From: Limnohabitans sp.
GTDB taxonomy: Bacteria; Pseudomonadota; Gammaproteobacteria; Burkholderiales; Burkholderiaceae_C
Direction: 5' to 3'
Length of the DNA: 49,155 nt
Assembly: GCA_018882835.1 (NCBI GenBank)
Contig: VERE01000020.1
Coordinates: 1-49,155 of the forward strand
Shown here: positions 29,477-38,369 of the stretch, piece after piece
Layout: every line of letters starts with the position of its first letter
Numbering within the stretch: position 1 is the stretch's first letter
The notes under the pieces: generated by a model
What the model was told of the DNA's origin: nothing
Database searches by the model: none
Seen by the model: only the letters and a program-made list of their open reading frames with translations
Program-made: the position numbers and the translations under genes

Positions 29477-30622
29477 ATGGCCTACCCCCTGACCGCATCT
29501 TCCCTGGACAAAACCCCTTTGCGCCCAGAGCCCCTGGCGGCATTGTCTGCACTGATTGAGTCGCACATCAAAGAGCAGCGCTACCCCGGCTGCCAGATTG
29601 CGCTGGCGCACGATGGCAAGCTGGTGCTGGACAAGAGTTTTGGGATGGCGCGGATCGGTCAAGCTCATGCAGCCGACACCGTGGCGCTGCCAGCCCGTTC
29701 CGACAGCTTGTGGCTTTTGTATTCCAACACCAAGGTCATCGTGGCCACCGCCTTGTGGAAGCTGCATGAGCAAGGCCATTTGCGCTTCACCGACAAGGTC
29801 ACCGATCACTTGCCTGAGTTTGGCCGACACAGCAAAGAGGCCATCACGCTGTTTCAGGTGATCACCCACCAGGGCGGCTTTCCGGACCGGGAGGTACCCT
29901 CTTCGGTTTGGCATGACCATGCGCAGGTCAGGCAAGCAGTGTGTGACTTCTCCTTGCAATGGGCGCCAGGCTCCAGGATCCAGTACCACGGACTGAGCGC
30001 CCACTGGGTGTTGGCGATGGTCATCGAGGCGGTGACCGGGCAGGATTTCCGAACTTACATCACCGACGCCATCTTGCGCCCCTTGGGCCTGGAGAATGAC
30101 CTGTTCATGGGCTTGCCAGAGACGCAGCAGTCCCGCATGACCTATCTTTATGAGCCCGCAGCGACAGCGCTCAAACAGCAACTGCGAGACGAAAGCACCA
30201 GCACCACCTGGCAACGCGCCGGAGTGCCTGGCGGTGGGGCCTATGGCACGGCGCGTGGCATGGTGGCGCTGTACCAAATGATGCTGCAAGGCGGCCGATT
30301 GAATGGTGTACAACTGGTTTCGCCACGCACGCTGGCCTATGCCATCCAGAACCACACCGGTGACCGCGTGGACGAATTCATGGGTATGCCGATGCACCGC
30401 GGCCTGGGTCCGCACCTGCGCGGCCATTCGGTCGGCATTCGCGGTTTGGGCTCTTTGGCATCGCCGCGCGCCTTTGGCCATGGCGGTGTCGGCACCAGTT
30501 ACTGCTGGGCGGATCCCGACAGCGGTGTGTCCTTTGCCTACATCACCAACTCGCGCGTGCCAGACCCCTGGCATTCGCTGCGCTTGGACCAGGTCAGTAA
30601 CCTGGTGCACGCGGCGCTGTGA
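29477..30622 (+). CDS. serine hydrolase, class C beta-lactamase/esterase fold
   Basis: 381 aa without signal peptide. The nucleophile motif SxxK is S83-N-T-K86 in LYSNTKVIV, the second catalytic Tyr is Y170 in IQYHGLSAHW, and the third-motif region is GHGGVGTSYCW. These are the EstB/class C features; absence of a signal peptide argues for a cytoplasmic esterase or lactonase rather than an antibiotic-resistance enzyme. GAGG precedes ATG 29477. It follows the exported methyltransferase-like gene by 24 bp and precedes a class II aldolase. Confidence 0.9.
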   Translation: MAYPLTASSLDKTPLRPEPLAALSALIESHIKEQRYPGCQIALAHDGKLVLDKSFGMARIGQAHAADTVALPARSDSLWLLYSNTKVIVATALWKLHEQGHLRFTDKVTDHLPEFGRHSKEAITLFQVITHQGGFPDREVPSSVWHDHAQVRQAVCDFSLQWAPGSRIQYHGLSAHWVLAMVIEAVTGQDFRTYITDAILRPLGLENDLFMGLPETQQSRMTYLYEPAATALKQQLRDESTSTTWQRAGVPGGGAYGTARGMVALYQMMLQGGRLNGVQLVSPRTLAYAIQNHTGDRVDEFMGMPMHRGLGPHLRGHSVGIRGLGSLASPRAFGHGGVGTSYCWADPDSGVSFAYITNSRVPDPWHSLRLDQVSNLVHAAL

Positions 30623-30630
30623 GGTTGGGC

Positions 30631-31365
30631 ATGACCGATGCGGAAGCCCTTGTTCGGCGTGACCTGGCGGCCGCCTACCGCCTGTGCGCCCGGCGCGGCT
30701 GGGATGACATGGTCTGGACGCATTTGTCGGCGGCCATCCCTGGGCAACCCGGCAGTTACCTGATCAATCGCTTTGGTCTTCGCTTCTCCGAAGTTTGCGC
30801 ATCCAACCTGGTGCGTGTCAATCTGCAGGGACAGTTGCTGCCCGGAGAAACCGGGCCGGTGAACCCCAGCGGCTTTGCCATTCACGGCTGCGTGCATGCC
30901 GCCCGCCCCGATGCCCTGTGTGTGATGCATTTGCACACGCTGTGGGGGCAAATTCTGGCGGGCCTGCCGCAGGGCTTGTTGCCCTGTTCGCAGCCGGCCC
31001 TGCGGCTGGTGGGCCGTTTGGGTCGTCACCCCTACGAGGGCTTGGCCTTCGGGGCTGAGGAGCAAGCGCGCCTGGCAAGTGCGCTGGGGCACCGCGATGG
31101 CTTGATCCTGGACAACCACGGCATCCTGATGCTCGGCCGTACGGTGGCTGAGGCTTTTGTGCTCTTGCATTTTCTGGAGCGCGCGGTTCAGATACAGTCT
31201 CATCTGATGGCCGCCAGCCCCAACCGGTTTTTGCAAGTCAGCCCTGAGGTGACAGCGCTGACACAGCAACAATGGCTGGGAGCGGGCCAAACGCCCGAGG
31301 GACAGGACGAATGGCCGGCGTTGTTGCGCAGCGTGGCCGAAACCGATCCTGATTTTGCCAATTAA
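30631..31365 (+). CDS. class II aldolase/adducin family protein
   Basis: 244 aa. It shows GWDDMVWTHLSAAIPG near the N-terminus and then a zinc-binding HLH pair in VMHLHTLWG, with a third ligand in LILDNHGILMLGRTVAEAF. Members include fuculose-phosphate and ribulose-phosphate aldolases and decarboxylases acting on small hydroxy-keto acids. The ATG at 30631 has GAGG 6 bases upstream; a GTG at 30619 overlapping the previous stop is less likely. It lies between the serine hydrolase and the tautomerase in one operon. Confidence 0.88.
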   Translation: MTDAEALVRRDLAAAYRLCARRGWDDMVWTHLSAAIPGQPGSYLINRFGLRFSEVCASNLVRVNLQGQLLPGETGPVNPSGFAIHGCVHAARPDALCVMHLHTLWGQILAGLPQGLLPCSQPALRLVGRLGRHPYEGLAFGAEEQARLASALGHRDGLILDNHGILMLGRTVAEAFVLLHFLERAVQIQSHLMAASPNRFLQVSPEVTALTQQQWLGAGQTPEGQDEWPALLRSVAETDPDFAN

Positions 31366-31385
31366 AAAACACAAGGAGCTCTGGT

Positions 31386-31574
31386 ATGCCCACCATCCAC
31401 ATTGAATTGTTCGAGGGACGCACGCCCGAACAAAAGCGTGACCTGGCCAAGGCCATCACCGAAGTGACCGTCCAAACCCTGGGCGGTTCTGCCGAGTCGG
31501 TCGACATCATTTTTGTCGATGTCAAGCGCCAGGACTGGGCCACTGGCGGTGTACTCTGGAGTGAACGCAAATGA
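31386..31574 (+). CDS. 4-oxalocrotonate tautomerase-like protein
   Basis: 62 aa, the size of 4-OT subunits. After Met removal the N-terminal residue is proline (MPTIHIELFEGRT), the catalytic base of the family, and Arg11 is in EGRT. 4-OT enzymes convert 2-hydroxymuconate to 2-oxo-3-hexenedioate in catechol meta-cleavage. The nearby class II aldolase and hydrolase fit a keto-acid pathway, but no ring-cleavage enzyme is adjacent. AAGGAG lies just upstream. Its stop overlaps the start of the Bug protein by 4 bases (ATGA). Confidence 0.9.
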   Translation: MPTIHIELFEGRTPEQKRDLAKAITEVTVQTLGGSAESVDIIFVDVKRQDWATGGVLWSERK

Positions 31575-32560
31575 CAGCCTTGACACGTCGAGTTTGTTTG
31601 GCGGGCGCGGCCCTGACGGCCATCACCTTGCTGGCTGCGCCAGTGGGCGCTCAAACTGCCTTTCCCACCAAGCCGCTGAAAATCGTGGTGCCCAATGCCG
31701 CCGGGGGCGCCGCAGACATCACAGCGCGCACGGTCGGACAAAAACTGAGCGAAGTTTTGGGGCAGCCCGTGGTGATCGAGAACAAGCCCAGTGCCGGTGG
31801 CATTGTGGCGGGCGAGATGGTTGCACGATCCGATCCCGATGGCCATACGATGTTGCTGATTTCCAGTGGCACGGCAGTCAGCGCCGGCTTGTTCAAAAGT
31901 TTGCCTTTTGACACGCTCAAGGATTTTGCGCCCGTTTCCAAGCTGGCCTCTTTCGATTTGGTAATCGCTGTGGCCGAGGGCAGTCGCTTTAAAAGCTTTG
32001 CTGAATTTCTGGCGTACGGCCGAGCCAACCCCGGCAAGCTGAACATCGGAACGCCCCAAGTGGGCACGACCCAAAATCTGGCAGCCGAGTTGTTTCTGAG
32101 TTCCGCAGGCCTGCAGGCGCAGATCGTGCCCTTCAACGGCACTCCACCGGTGATCACGGCACTGCGCGGGGGCTCGCTAGACGCCATGCTGGACATCCTC
32201 GGTCCTGTGATGCCGCAAATCAAGTCCAATGCCTTGCGACCTTTGGCCATGCTGAGTGAAAAGCGAGCCTTGAACCTGCCGGAGGTTCCCACGGTTCAGG
32301 AGTCGGGTGGCTCGCTGGCCAAATTCCATGCGGGTTCCTGGAACGGCCTGGCCGTCCCCGCCAAAACGCCGCGCGACGTGGTGTTGCGTCTAAGCCGTGA
32401 AATCCAGGCCGTGATGGAAATGCCTGAAGTGAAAAAGCGCCTGAGCGAGGTCAACCTCTACGCACAGGGCAGTACCCCAGAGCAAGCTGCTGACATCCTG
32501 GCACAGGACGTCAAGCGCTGGGGAGAAGTCATTACCAAAGCCAAAATTGACAAGCAATAA
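31571..32560 (+). CDS. Bug/TctC family periplasmic solute-binding protein (second copy)
   Basis: 329 aa. A signal peptide with twin arginine (LTRRVCLAGAALTAITLLAA then PVGAQ) may send it by Sec or Tat. It carries FPTKPLKIVVPNAAGGAAD and GQPVVIENKPSAGG, the two standard Bug motifs, and VPTVQESGG near the end. No TctA/TctB genes accompany it. Translational coupling to the 4-OT gene (ATGA overlap) links uptake of its ligand to that pathway. A hairpin follows the gene. Confidence 0.93.
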   Translation: MTALTRRVCLAGAALTAITLLAAPVGAQTAFPTKPLKIVVPNAAGGAADITARTVGQKLSEVLGQPVVIENKPSAGGIVAGEMVARSDPDGHTMLLISSGTAVSAGLFKSLPFDTLKDFAPVSKLASFDLVIAVAEGSRFKSFAEFLAYGRANPGKLNIGTPQVGTTQNLAAELFLSSAGLQAQIVPFNGTPPVITALRGGSLDAMLDILGPVMPQIKSNALRPLAMLSEKRALNLPEVPTVQESGGSLAKFHAGSWNGLAVPAKTPRDVVLRLSREIQAVMEMPEVKKRLSEVNLYAQGSTPEQAADILAQDVKRWGEVITKAKIDKQ

Positions 32561-32567
32561 GTCTGAG

Positions 32568-32592
32568 CGGTTCAGGCCTTAAACCTGAACTG
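32568..32592. terminator. hairpin between convergent genes
   Basis: CGGTTCAGG (32568-32576) and CCTGAACTG (32584-32592) pair over 9 positions with one G-T wobble around a 7-base loop. The loop includes the stop codon of the minus-strand MocA gene. It could end both convergent transcripts; there is no T-run, so support is moderate. Confidence 0.5.
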
Positions 32593-33622
32593 TTCGCCCT
32601 TCCCGCGCGGCTTGCACAATGGCTTGCGTCACTTTGAGGTTCAGCATGCCGTCGCGCGCGCTGACCAACGGCTGGGCTTTTCCCTGGATCACTTGCATGA
32701 AATGCGCCATCTGATGTTTCAGTGGGTCGTCTCGCACCATTTCAACAGTCGCTGATGCAAAAGGTTTCCACCAGGAGCGGTCCTCGAGTTTGGGGTAAGT
32801 TTTGAGCCGCATGGTGGGTACAGACAAGCTGCCGCGGGTGCCTGACACCACATAACAGTCCTCATCGTCATAGCTGGGATAGGCTTTGTTTTCTTGCGAG
32901 GTTTGCTCCCAACTGCGGGCGCTGGCTGCCGTGTCAGACAACATGAAGGTGCCCAGGGCGCCGCTGGCGAATTGCAGGCTGATCGCCACCGTGTCTTCCA
33001 CCGCGAACTCCCGCGTGGCATGCGAGGCAAAAGCCTGCACGGCCACGATCTCGCCACACAAGATACGCAGATTGTGCACCTCGTGAATCATGTTCAACAG
33101 CAGGGGACCGCCGCCCGGTTCCTTGCGCCAGGGACCATCCGCGAAGTAACTGTCGGGCTTGTAAAAGGTGGCACTGCCCGTCACGGCCACCAGTTTCCCC
33201 AATTCGCCCGAAGCGATCACCTCGCGTGCCTTGGCCATGATGGGGCTGTGTGCCCGGTGGTGGCCAATCAAGACTTTTCCTTGCTGGGTTTCCACTGCCT
33301 CCACCAGTTTCATGGCTTCAGCAAGCGTTGGCGCAATGGGCTTTTCCAGCAAGATGGGTACGCCTTGCGCAAGGCATTGCAGCGCCTGCGGCACATGCAG
33401 CGCGTTGGGCGTGGCCAGCACCAAACCATCTGGCCGATCCTGTGCCAACAGCTCATCCAGCGTTTGGAAATGGCGCGCACCCACAGAGGCTGCGAAGTCA
33501 CGGCTGGCGGGGGAGGGGTCTGCGATGGCCGACAGGGTGCACAGCGGGTTGTTTCGAATCACTTCAATGTGTGCCAGGCCAATGTAGCCGGCGCCGGCCA
33601 CCGCAATGCGTGTTGGGTTCAT
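32579..33622 (-). CDS. Gfo/Idh/MocA family oxidoreductase (second copy)
   Basis: 347 aa. The Rossmann motif AGAGYIGLAH (GxGxxG), LATPNALHVPQAL and catalytic EKP in LLEKPIAPT are present. The C-terminal domain includes GGPLLLNMIHEVHNLRILCG with a likely catalytic His. Members act on myo-inositol, glucose-type or phthalate dihydrodiol-type substrates. An upstream ATG at 33679 would add 19 residues of no family character, so 33622 is used. It is divergent from the permease gene; the 117-bp gap includes an AT-rich TATACAAT stretch. Confidence 0.92.
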   Translation of the reverse strand: MNPTRIAVAGAGYIGLAHIEVIRNNPLCTLSAIADPSPASRDFAASVGARHFQTLDELLAQDRPDGLVLATPNALHVPQALQCLAQGVPILLEKPIAPTLAEAMKLVEAVETQQGKVLIGHHRAHSPIMAKAREVIASGELGKLVAVTGSATFYKPDSYFADGPWRKEPGGGPLLLNMIHEVHNLRILCGEIVAVQAFASHATREFAVEDTVAISLQFASGALGTFMLSDTAASARSWEQTSQENKAYPSYDDEDCYVVSGTRGSLSVPTMRLKTYPKLEDRSWWKPFASATVEMVRDDPLKHQMAHFMQVIQGKAQPLVSARDGMLNLKVTQAIVQAAREGRTVQV

Positions 33623-33739
33623 GAGGTCAAGGTGTTGAAGGTGATGCGGGACTGCTCGAGCCGTACGCAAAATATACAATGATTTTTTTCACGCCAGGGT
33701 GAAGCCTTTGAAGCAAGCGCACATGCGAGTTTGTCCACC

Positions 33740-34681
33740 ATGATGCAGGCCCTGCGCCGGCTTGGGCAGCAAGCACGCTGGGCTTTGCCGATGGGCGTGT
33801 TTCTGGGCATTTTGTGGCCCGATCTTGCGCAAGCTGCGCGGCCTTTGCTGAATGTGGCCGTGGTGGGCACCCTGACCGCTGCACTGTTGCGCCTGGACTG
33901 GGGGCGTCTGGGGCAGGCCTTCTCCTCGCCGCGGTTGCCGATCTTGTTGTCTGCATGGCAGCTCTTGCTCTCTCCGCTGCTGGTCTTTGCGCTGGCGCAA
34001 ACTTTGCGCCTGTCTGATGGCTATGTGCTGATTTTGGTATTGCAGGCGGCGGCGCCGCCGATCGGCTCGGCTTCGGCGTTTGCCATGTTCCTCGGTTTGG
34101 AGGGCAGTCTGGCCATGGTTGGCGCCGCCTGGATGACTCTGTTGCTTCCGTTCAGTCTGACCTTGGTCGTGGCTTGGTTGCTGCCGCAATTTGGCATTGA
34201 AGTCGATGTCATGGCTTTCTTTTTGCGCGTCAGCCTGTTTGCCTTGTCACCTTTTGTGCTTGCCTGGCTGATTCGCCGCAGCCTGGGCGTTCAGCGTTTG
34301 CGGCAAGAAGACGCGGCACTCGCCGGCATCAATGTGGTCATGTTGGTCATCTTTGCGGTGGCAGTGATGGACGGCGTCACCGCTGCATTTTGGGCGAGCC
34401 CCTCTGAGATCTTGATGCTGCTGCTCGCCGCTTGCGGCGCAGGGGTGTTCTGGCATCTGTTGGGCTTTGCCTTGTTCCGGCGCCAAGGCATGCCGGTTGC
34501 ATACACCGCAGCCTTGCTCAACGGCAACCGCAACATGGGCCTGATGTTGGCCGTGACCCTGGGCACGGCAGGCGAGGCCTTTGCCCTGTACGTGGGCATT
34601 GCACAAATTCCCATGTACTTCGCACCCTTGCTGCTGGGGCCTTTTGTGCGCCGCAGCTTTCAAGAAAGGCGTCATTCATGA
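33740..34681 (+). CDS. membrane permease, bile acid:sodium symporter (BASS)-like
   Basis: 313 aa with nine to ten hydrophobic segments. The best family hints are AAAPPIGSASAFAMFLGL in the middle and GNRNMGLMLAVTLG near the C-terminus, the GxRNxxL-like pattern of BASS and AEC carriers. It probably moves an organic acid; direction and substrate are unknown. The start region has TTG 33731, ATG 33740 and ATG 33743 with no strong ribosome site. Its stop overlaps the start of the next gene (ATGA), so the transporter is coupled to a binding protein of another transporter class, an odd pairing. Confidence 0.75.
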   Translation: MMQALRRLGQQARWALPMGVFLGILWPDLAQAARPLLNVAVVGTLTAALLRLDWGRLGQAFSSPRLPILLSAWQLLLSPLLVFALAQTLRLSDGYVLILVLQAAAPPIGSASAFAMFLGLEGSLAMVGAAWMTLLLPFSLTLVVAWLLPQFGIEVDVMAFFLRVSLFALSPFVLAWLIRRSLGVQRLRQEDAALAGINVVMLVIFAVAVMDGVTAAFWASPSEILMLLLAACGAGVFWHLLGFALFRRQGMPVAYTAALLNGNRNMGLMLAVTLGTAGEAFALYVGIAQIPMYFAPLLLGPFVRRSFQERRHS

Positions 34682-35292
34682 AGTTACTTTGGAAACTTGG
34701 GCTCTTTGTCGGTTGGCTCTCAGGCCTGACGTCCATGGCTTGGGCACAAGCTCCTTTGCTGGCACCAGGCGGCAGCTTGCGCGCGGTCATCAATGTCGGC
34801 AATCCCATTCTTGCGCAAAAGGATGCTGCTGGAAGGGTCACGGGCGTATCGGTTGACTTGGCGCAAGCGCTGGCCCAGCGTTTGAAGGTGCCCTTGGTCT
34901 TGAAAACCGTCACCTCGGCTCGTCAGGCCGTGGAGGCGGTGACAGGCGATGAGGCCGATGTGGGATTTTTTGCCATTGACCCCTTGCGTGCGCAAGGCAT
35001 CGCCTTCACCACGCCGTATCTTTTGATTGAGGGCAGCTACCTGGTGCGCAACGATTCGCCGCTGCAAGACAACGATGAGGTGGACCGGTCATCGCATCGC
35101 GTGGTGGTCGGACAGGGCAGTGCCTACGACTTGTTTTTGACGCGCCATCTCCAAAAAGCACAATTGATCCGCAGTGCCACGTCCCCTGCGGTGGTTGACG
35201 ATTTTTTGCGGCAGGGCTATGAAGTCGCGGCAGCTTTGCAGCGCCACGCCATTGAAGGGGCCACGGTCGCACCCGCCGGCCCCATGCGGTAA
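34678..35292 (+). CDS. short periplasmic solute-binding protein (family 3 type), apparently with an internal deletion
   Basis: 204 aa. The signal peptide runs to about residue 23 (LTSMAWAQ). The family 3 binding fold shows VTGVSVDLAQALAQRL, DVGFFAIDPLRAQGIAFTTP and VVVGQGSAYDLFLTRHLQKA. Related proteins of about 260 residues continue after the FLRQG..EVAA region with some 50 residues before their RHGIEGA-type tail. Here EVAA runs almost directly into ALQRHAIEGATVAPAG, so lobe I appears incomplete. This rests on my recall of the family. The gene is in frame with no stop, coupled to the preceding permease, and may be non-functional or shortened. Confidence 0.7.
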   Translation: MKLLWKLGLFVGWLSGLTSMAWAQAPLLAPGGSLRAVINVGNPILAQKDAAGRVTGVSVDLAQALAQRLKVPLVLKTVTSARQAVEAVTGDEADVGFFAIDPLRAQGIAFTTPYLLIEGSYLVRNDSPLQDNDEVDRSSHRVVVGQGSAYDLFLTRHLQKAQLIRSATSPAVVDDFLRQGYEVAAALQRHAIEGATVAPAGPMR

Positions 35293-35312
35293 GAGACATT
35301 AAGGAGAACTTC

Positions 35313-36095
35313 ATGGGACAACGATTGAAAGACAAGGTGGCCTTGATCACAGGCGCCAGCCGTGGCATTGGCCAGGCGATTGCACAAGCCTATGCGGCCG
35401 AAGGCGCCAAGCTGTGCTTGCTGGCCACCGATGCCGCCCGGCTGACCGCGCTGAAAGAGTCCCTCGGGCTACCCGACGCGCACATCTTGGTGCAATCAGT
35501 CGATGTACGCCAGGGGGATAGGGTGTTGCAGGCGGTGCAAACGGCAATCCAGCATTTCGGCCACATCGATGTGCTGGTCAACAATGCGGGCATTTACAAA
35601 TCGAAGCCGTTTTTGGACTATGCCGTACAAGACTTCCAGGACCTGCTGGACGTCAACCTGATGGGCGTGGTGAACTTCATGCAAGCCTGCTTGCCGGGCA
35701 TGCAGGCGCGACGTACGGGCAGCATCGTGAACATTGCCTCCACGGCCGGCAAATGGGGCTCCCGCAATCAAAGCGCCTACAACGTCAGCAAGCACGCCGT
35801 GGTCGGCTTGACGCGCTGTGTGGCTTTGGAAGCCAGCCCTTATGGCGTGACGGTGAACGCCATTTGTCCAGGGTTTGTGCAAACCGACATGGTGGAAAAT
35901 CTGAAAAAGCAAGCAGCCGAAAGCGCCGGCGCCTCGGTGGATGCGTTCATGCAAGCGGCGTTGGCGCGTGTGCCCCTGGGTCGCATCATCACCCCTGAGG
36001 AAATCGCTGCCATGGCGGTCTATCTGGGCTCGGCAGAAGCCGCGGGCATCACCGGTCAAAGCATGCACATTGACGGTGGCATGGTGCTCAGTTGA
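35313..36095 (+). CDS. short-chain dehydrogenase/reductase (3-hydroxybutyrate dehydrogenase-like)
   Basis: 260 aa. TGASRGIG is at 13-20, NNAG at 90-93, and the catalytic set is S143, Y156 and K160 (YNVSK), with normal 13-residue Ser-Tyr spacing. PGFVQTDM and GQSMHIDGGMV are standard. The NLKKQAAESAGASVDAFMQA lid helix resembles 3-hydroxybutyrate dehydrogenases, though this is not decisive. AAGGAG lies before ATG 35313. It ends the permease/binding-protein unit and is convergent with the MarR gene. Confidence 0.9.
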   Translation: MGQRLKDKVALITGASRGIGQAIAQAYAAEGAKLCLLATDAARLTALKESLGLPDAHILVQSVDVRQGDRVLQAVQTAIQHFGHIDVLVNNAGIYKSKPFLDYAVQDFQDLLDVNLMGVVNFMQACLPGMQARRTGSIVNIASTAGKWGSRNQSAYNVSKHAVVGLTRCVALEASPYGVTVNAICPGFVQTDMVENLKKQAAESAGASVDAFMQAALARVPLGRIITPEEIAAMAVYLGSAEAAGITGQSMHIDGGMVLS

Positions 36096-36117
36096 GCAGG
36101 TTCGAGTCGCTGCCGGC

Positions 36118-36630
36118 TCAGAGGTAAATTTTCCGCAGCAAGCTGATCAATTGCTCTTGCTGTTCAGGGCTCAGGGGGTTGGCCACCATTTTTTCCAGAG
36201 CTGAAATTCGGGCCTCGGCCTCTTGCATCAAGGCAATCCCTTTGTCTGTGGGGTGCAGACCTACCGCGCGGCCATCGTGCGGGTGCGGCAACCTCACAAG
36301 CCATTCACGCGCTTCCAGCGATTGAACGATTTTCACCAGGTTGGGCGGCAAGATGTCCAATGAGGCGCACAACTGACGCGAGGTGACCCCAGGGTTGTGG
36401 TGCACGACTGACATCACTGAAAAATCCACTGGCCTGAGGTCATATTGGGCCATTTCCTGTGCGGATTGCCCAATGACGTACAGGGCGGCACGGCGGGCGT
36501 TGTAGCCCAGCAGGGTCTCCAGGTAGTCGGTGTTCAAGGGCCCGGCAGAGGCGGTCTGCAAGCCCTTTTTGGGGCGCTGCACAGGGCTCTTGGCCCCCCG
36601 CAGGCGTTGCGCTGGCTTGGGTGTGCTCAT
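36118..36630 (-). CDS. MarR family transcriptional regulator, probable repressor of the aromatic-acid operon
   Basis: 170 aa winged-helix protein with an N-terminal basic tail of about 30 residues. The recognition helix is within TSRQLCASLDILPPNLVKIV, and the wing holds the family DxR motif in HPHDGRAVGLHPTDKG. The last gene of the minus-strand operon, it overlaps the acyl-CoA dehydrogenase stop by 4 bases (ATGA). MarR regulators linked to hydroxycinnamate or benzoate CoA pathways (CouR, BadR) release DNA on binding the CoA thioester; I infer the same here. The palindrome at 47031-47047 is the candidate operator. An in-frame ATG at 36789 inside the previous gene was rejected. Confidence 0.9.
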   Translation of the reverse strand: MSTPKPAQRLRGAKSPVQRPKKGLQTASAGPLNTDYLETLLGYNARRAALYVIGQSAQEMAQYDLRPVDFSVMSVVHHNPGVTSRQLCASLDILPPNLVKIVQSLEAREWLVRLPHPHDGRAVGLHPTDKGIALMQEAEARISALEKMVANPLSPEQQEQLISLLRKIYL

Positions 36631-38351
36631 AGCGGCTGTGCCGCCTCCAACGCAGTGCGAATCATGCCGACACGCAGGCCGAACTCCGGCACCACCCAGC
36701 GCTGCAGGGCTTGGGCGGGTTTGCTCCAGCGGTCTAGGCGGTCTGCCGTGCCCTCTGTGACGGCGAGGCCGATCTTCAGCCATGCCCACTCCAGCAGCAC
36801 CACCCCCAGCGCGCGCAGGTAGTCGTCCGCGAATTCATAAGGCACTGCAGGCTGTGGGCCTGCCAACGCCAGGATCTCAGCCGTCAGGCTGCGCAACTCA
36901 GCCACGCGGCCTTGCCAGGCAGGCGCATGCTTTGCCGGCGCGGCGAGGCTGTGCAGCAGGTCATCGAGCAAGGCATCAAGACTTTGTGCGCCATCCGACA
37001 CGACCTTGCGAACCAGCAAGTCAATGGCCTGAATTTCATTGGTGCCTTCGTAAATCATGGCCACGCGGGCATCGCGAACCACCTGCTCGATGCCCCATTC
37101 GCGCACATACCCGTGGCCGCCAAACACCTGCAGGCAATCGCTGCCGCCGTGAAAGGCCTGATGGGTGAAGATCGACTTCATGACTGGCGTCACCAGGCTG
37201 CACCAGCGCTGCGCTTGCGCCACCCGTCGGGGGTCTTGGGCGTGCTTGGCCAGGTCGAGCTCCAGCGCGGTTTGGTAAGCCAGCACGCGCCCGCCATCGA
37301 CCCAGGCGCGTTGCGTGTCCAGCACTCGGCGCACGGCAGGGTGTTCAATGATGAGATCGGCCTCGCCTGCCGATTTGCCGCGGCCTGGCGCGCGCATCTG
37401 GCGGCGCTCTTTCGCATAGGCATCGGCTTTTTGCCAAGCGGCATCAAGTAGGCCAATGCCTTGCAAGGCGACATGCAGGCGCGCAGCATTCATCATCACG
37501 AACATGGCGTTCAAGCCACGGCCTGGCTCGCCCACAATCCAGCTGGCGGCCTCGTCAAAGCGCATGACGCAGGTGGGGCTGCCGTGCAAGCCCATTTTTT
37601 CTTCGATGCGATCGCAATGCACCGCACTGCGGCTGCCGTCCGGCATGAACTTGGGAACCAAAAACAATGACAGGCCCTTGGGCCCGGGGGGCGCGTCCGG
37701 CAGGCGCGCCAGGACCAGATGAACAATGTTGTCCGAGAGGTCGTGCTCTCCACCGGAGATGAAAATTTTGGTGCCAGAGAGGGCATAGCGCCCATCGGGC
37801 AGCGGGGTGGCTTTGGTGCGAGCCAGGCCCAGGTCGCTGCCGGCATGCGGCTCGGTCAGGCACATGGTGGCCAGCCATTCGCCAGTGGCAATTTTGGACA
37901 GGTAGCGGTCTTTCAGCGCCTGACTGCCATGGTGCTTGAGGCACTCGTAGGCCCCATGCAACAAGCCCGGTGCCATGGTCCAGCCATGGTTGCCTGCGCT
38001 GAGCATCTCGTAGAGCATCGCCTCCAGCACGGCTGGCAGGCCCTGGCCACCGTCTTCGGGAGCCGACGCCAGCGCGGGCCAGCCCGCTTGCCAGAACGCT
38101 TGGTAGGCCTCGCGAAAGCCGGGTGGGGTGGAAACCGCACCTTTGTTCCAATTACAGCCAATTTCATCGCCATCACGCGACAAGGGCGCGACGACGTCGC
38201 CTACAAACTTGCCGGATTCTTCAAGCACCTGGTGCATCAGGTCAGCATCGACTTCGGCAAAAGCCGTCAGCTGTTGCAGTTGTTGGGGCGCTTGCAAAAC
38301 ATCCGACAGAAGAAATTGCATCTCCTGGGTGCGGGGTTGGTAAGCGGACAT
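36627..38351 (-). CDS. acyl-CoA dehydrogenase, long (DmdC-like) type
   Basis: 574 aa, the size of the C-terminally extended dehydrogenases (DmdC/FadE-like) rather than the 380-aa type. The flavin-site texts MCLTEPHAGSDLG and FISGGEHDL are present, and the catalytic base lies in MIYEGTNEIQ at E435. The N-terminus MSAYQPRTQEMQFLL is typical of this subgroup. It would introduce the alpha-beta double bond in the acyl-CoA made by the ligase of this operon, for example from a phenylpropanoyl-CoA. It follows the LivF-like gene by 18 bp and overlaps the MarR gene. Confidence 0.92.
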   Translation of the reverse strand: MSAYQPRTQEMQFLLSDVLQAPQQLQQLTAFAEVDADLMHQVLEESGKFVGDVVAPLSRDGDEIGCNWNKGAVSTPPGFREAYQAFWQAGWPALASAPEDGGQGLPAVLEAMLYEMLSAGNHGWTMAPGLLHGAYECLKHHGSQALKDRYLSKIATGEWLATMCLTEPHAGSDLGLARTKATPLPDGRYALSGTKIFISGGEHDLSDNIVHLVLARLPDAPPGPKGLSLFLVPKFMPDGSRSAVHCDRIEEKMGLHGSPTCVMRFDEAASWIVGEPGRGLNAMFVMMNAARLHVALQGIGLLDAAWQKADAYAKERRQMRAPGRGKSAGEADLIIEHPAVRRVLDTQRAWVDGGRVLAYQTALELDLAKHAQDPRRVAQAQRWCSLVTPVMKSIFTHQAFHGGSDCLQVFGGHGYVREWGIEQVVRDARVAMIYEGTNEIQAIDLLVRKVVSDGAQSLDALLDDLLHSLAAPAKHAPAWQGRVAELRSLTAEILALAGPQPAVPYEFADDYLRALGVVLLEWAWLKIGLAVTEGTADRLDRWSKPAQALQRWVVPEFGLRVGMIRTALEAAQPL

Positions 38352-38369
38352 ACAGGGTGTCTCCGAAAG

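Noticed and set aside
28712..30610. 632-codon open frame on the minus strand, opposite two plus-strand genes
   Set aside because: It covers two real genes with clear motifs and shows no family resemblance.
36095..36118. Considered a terminator between the SDR and MarR genes
   Set aside because: Only short GCTCA/TGAGC arms with a 2-base centre; not convincing.
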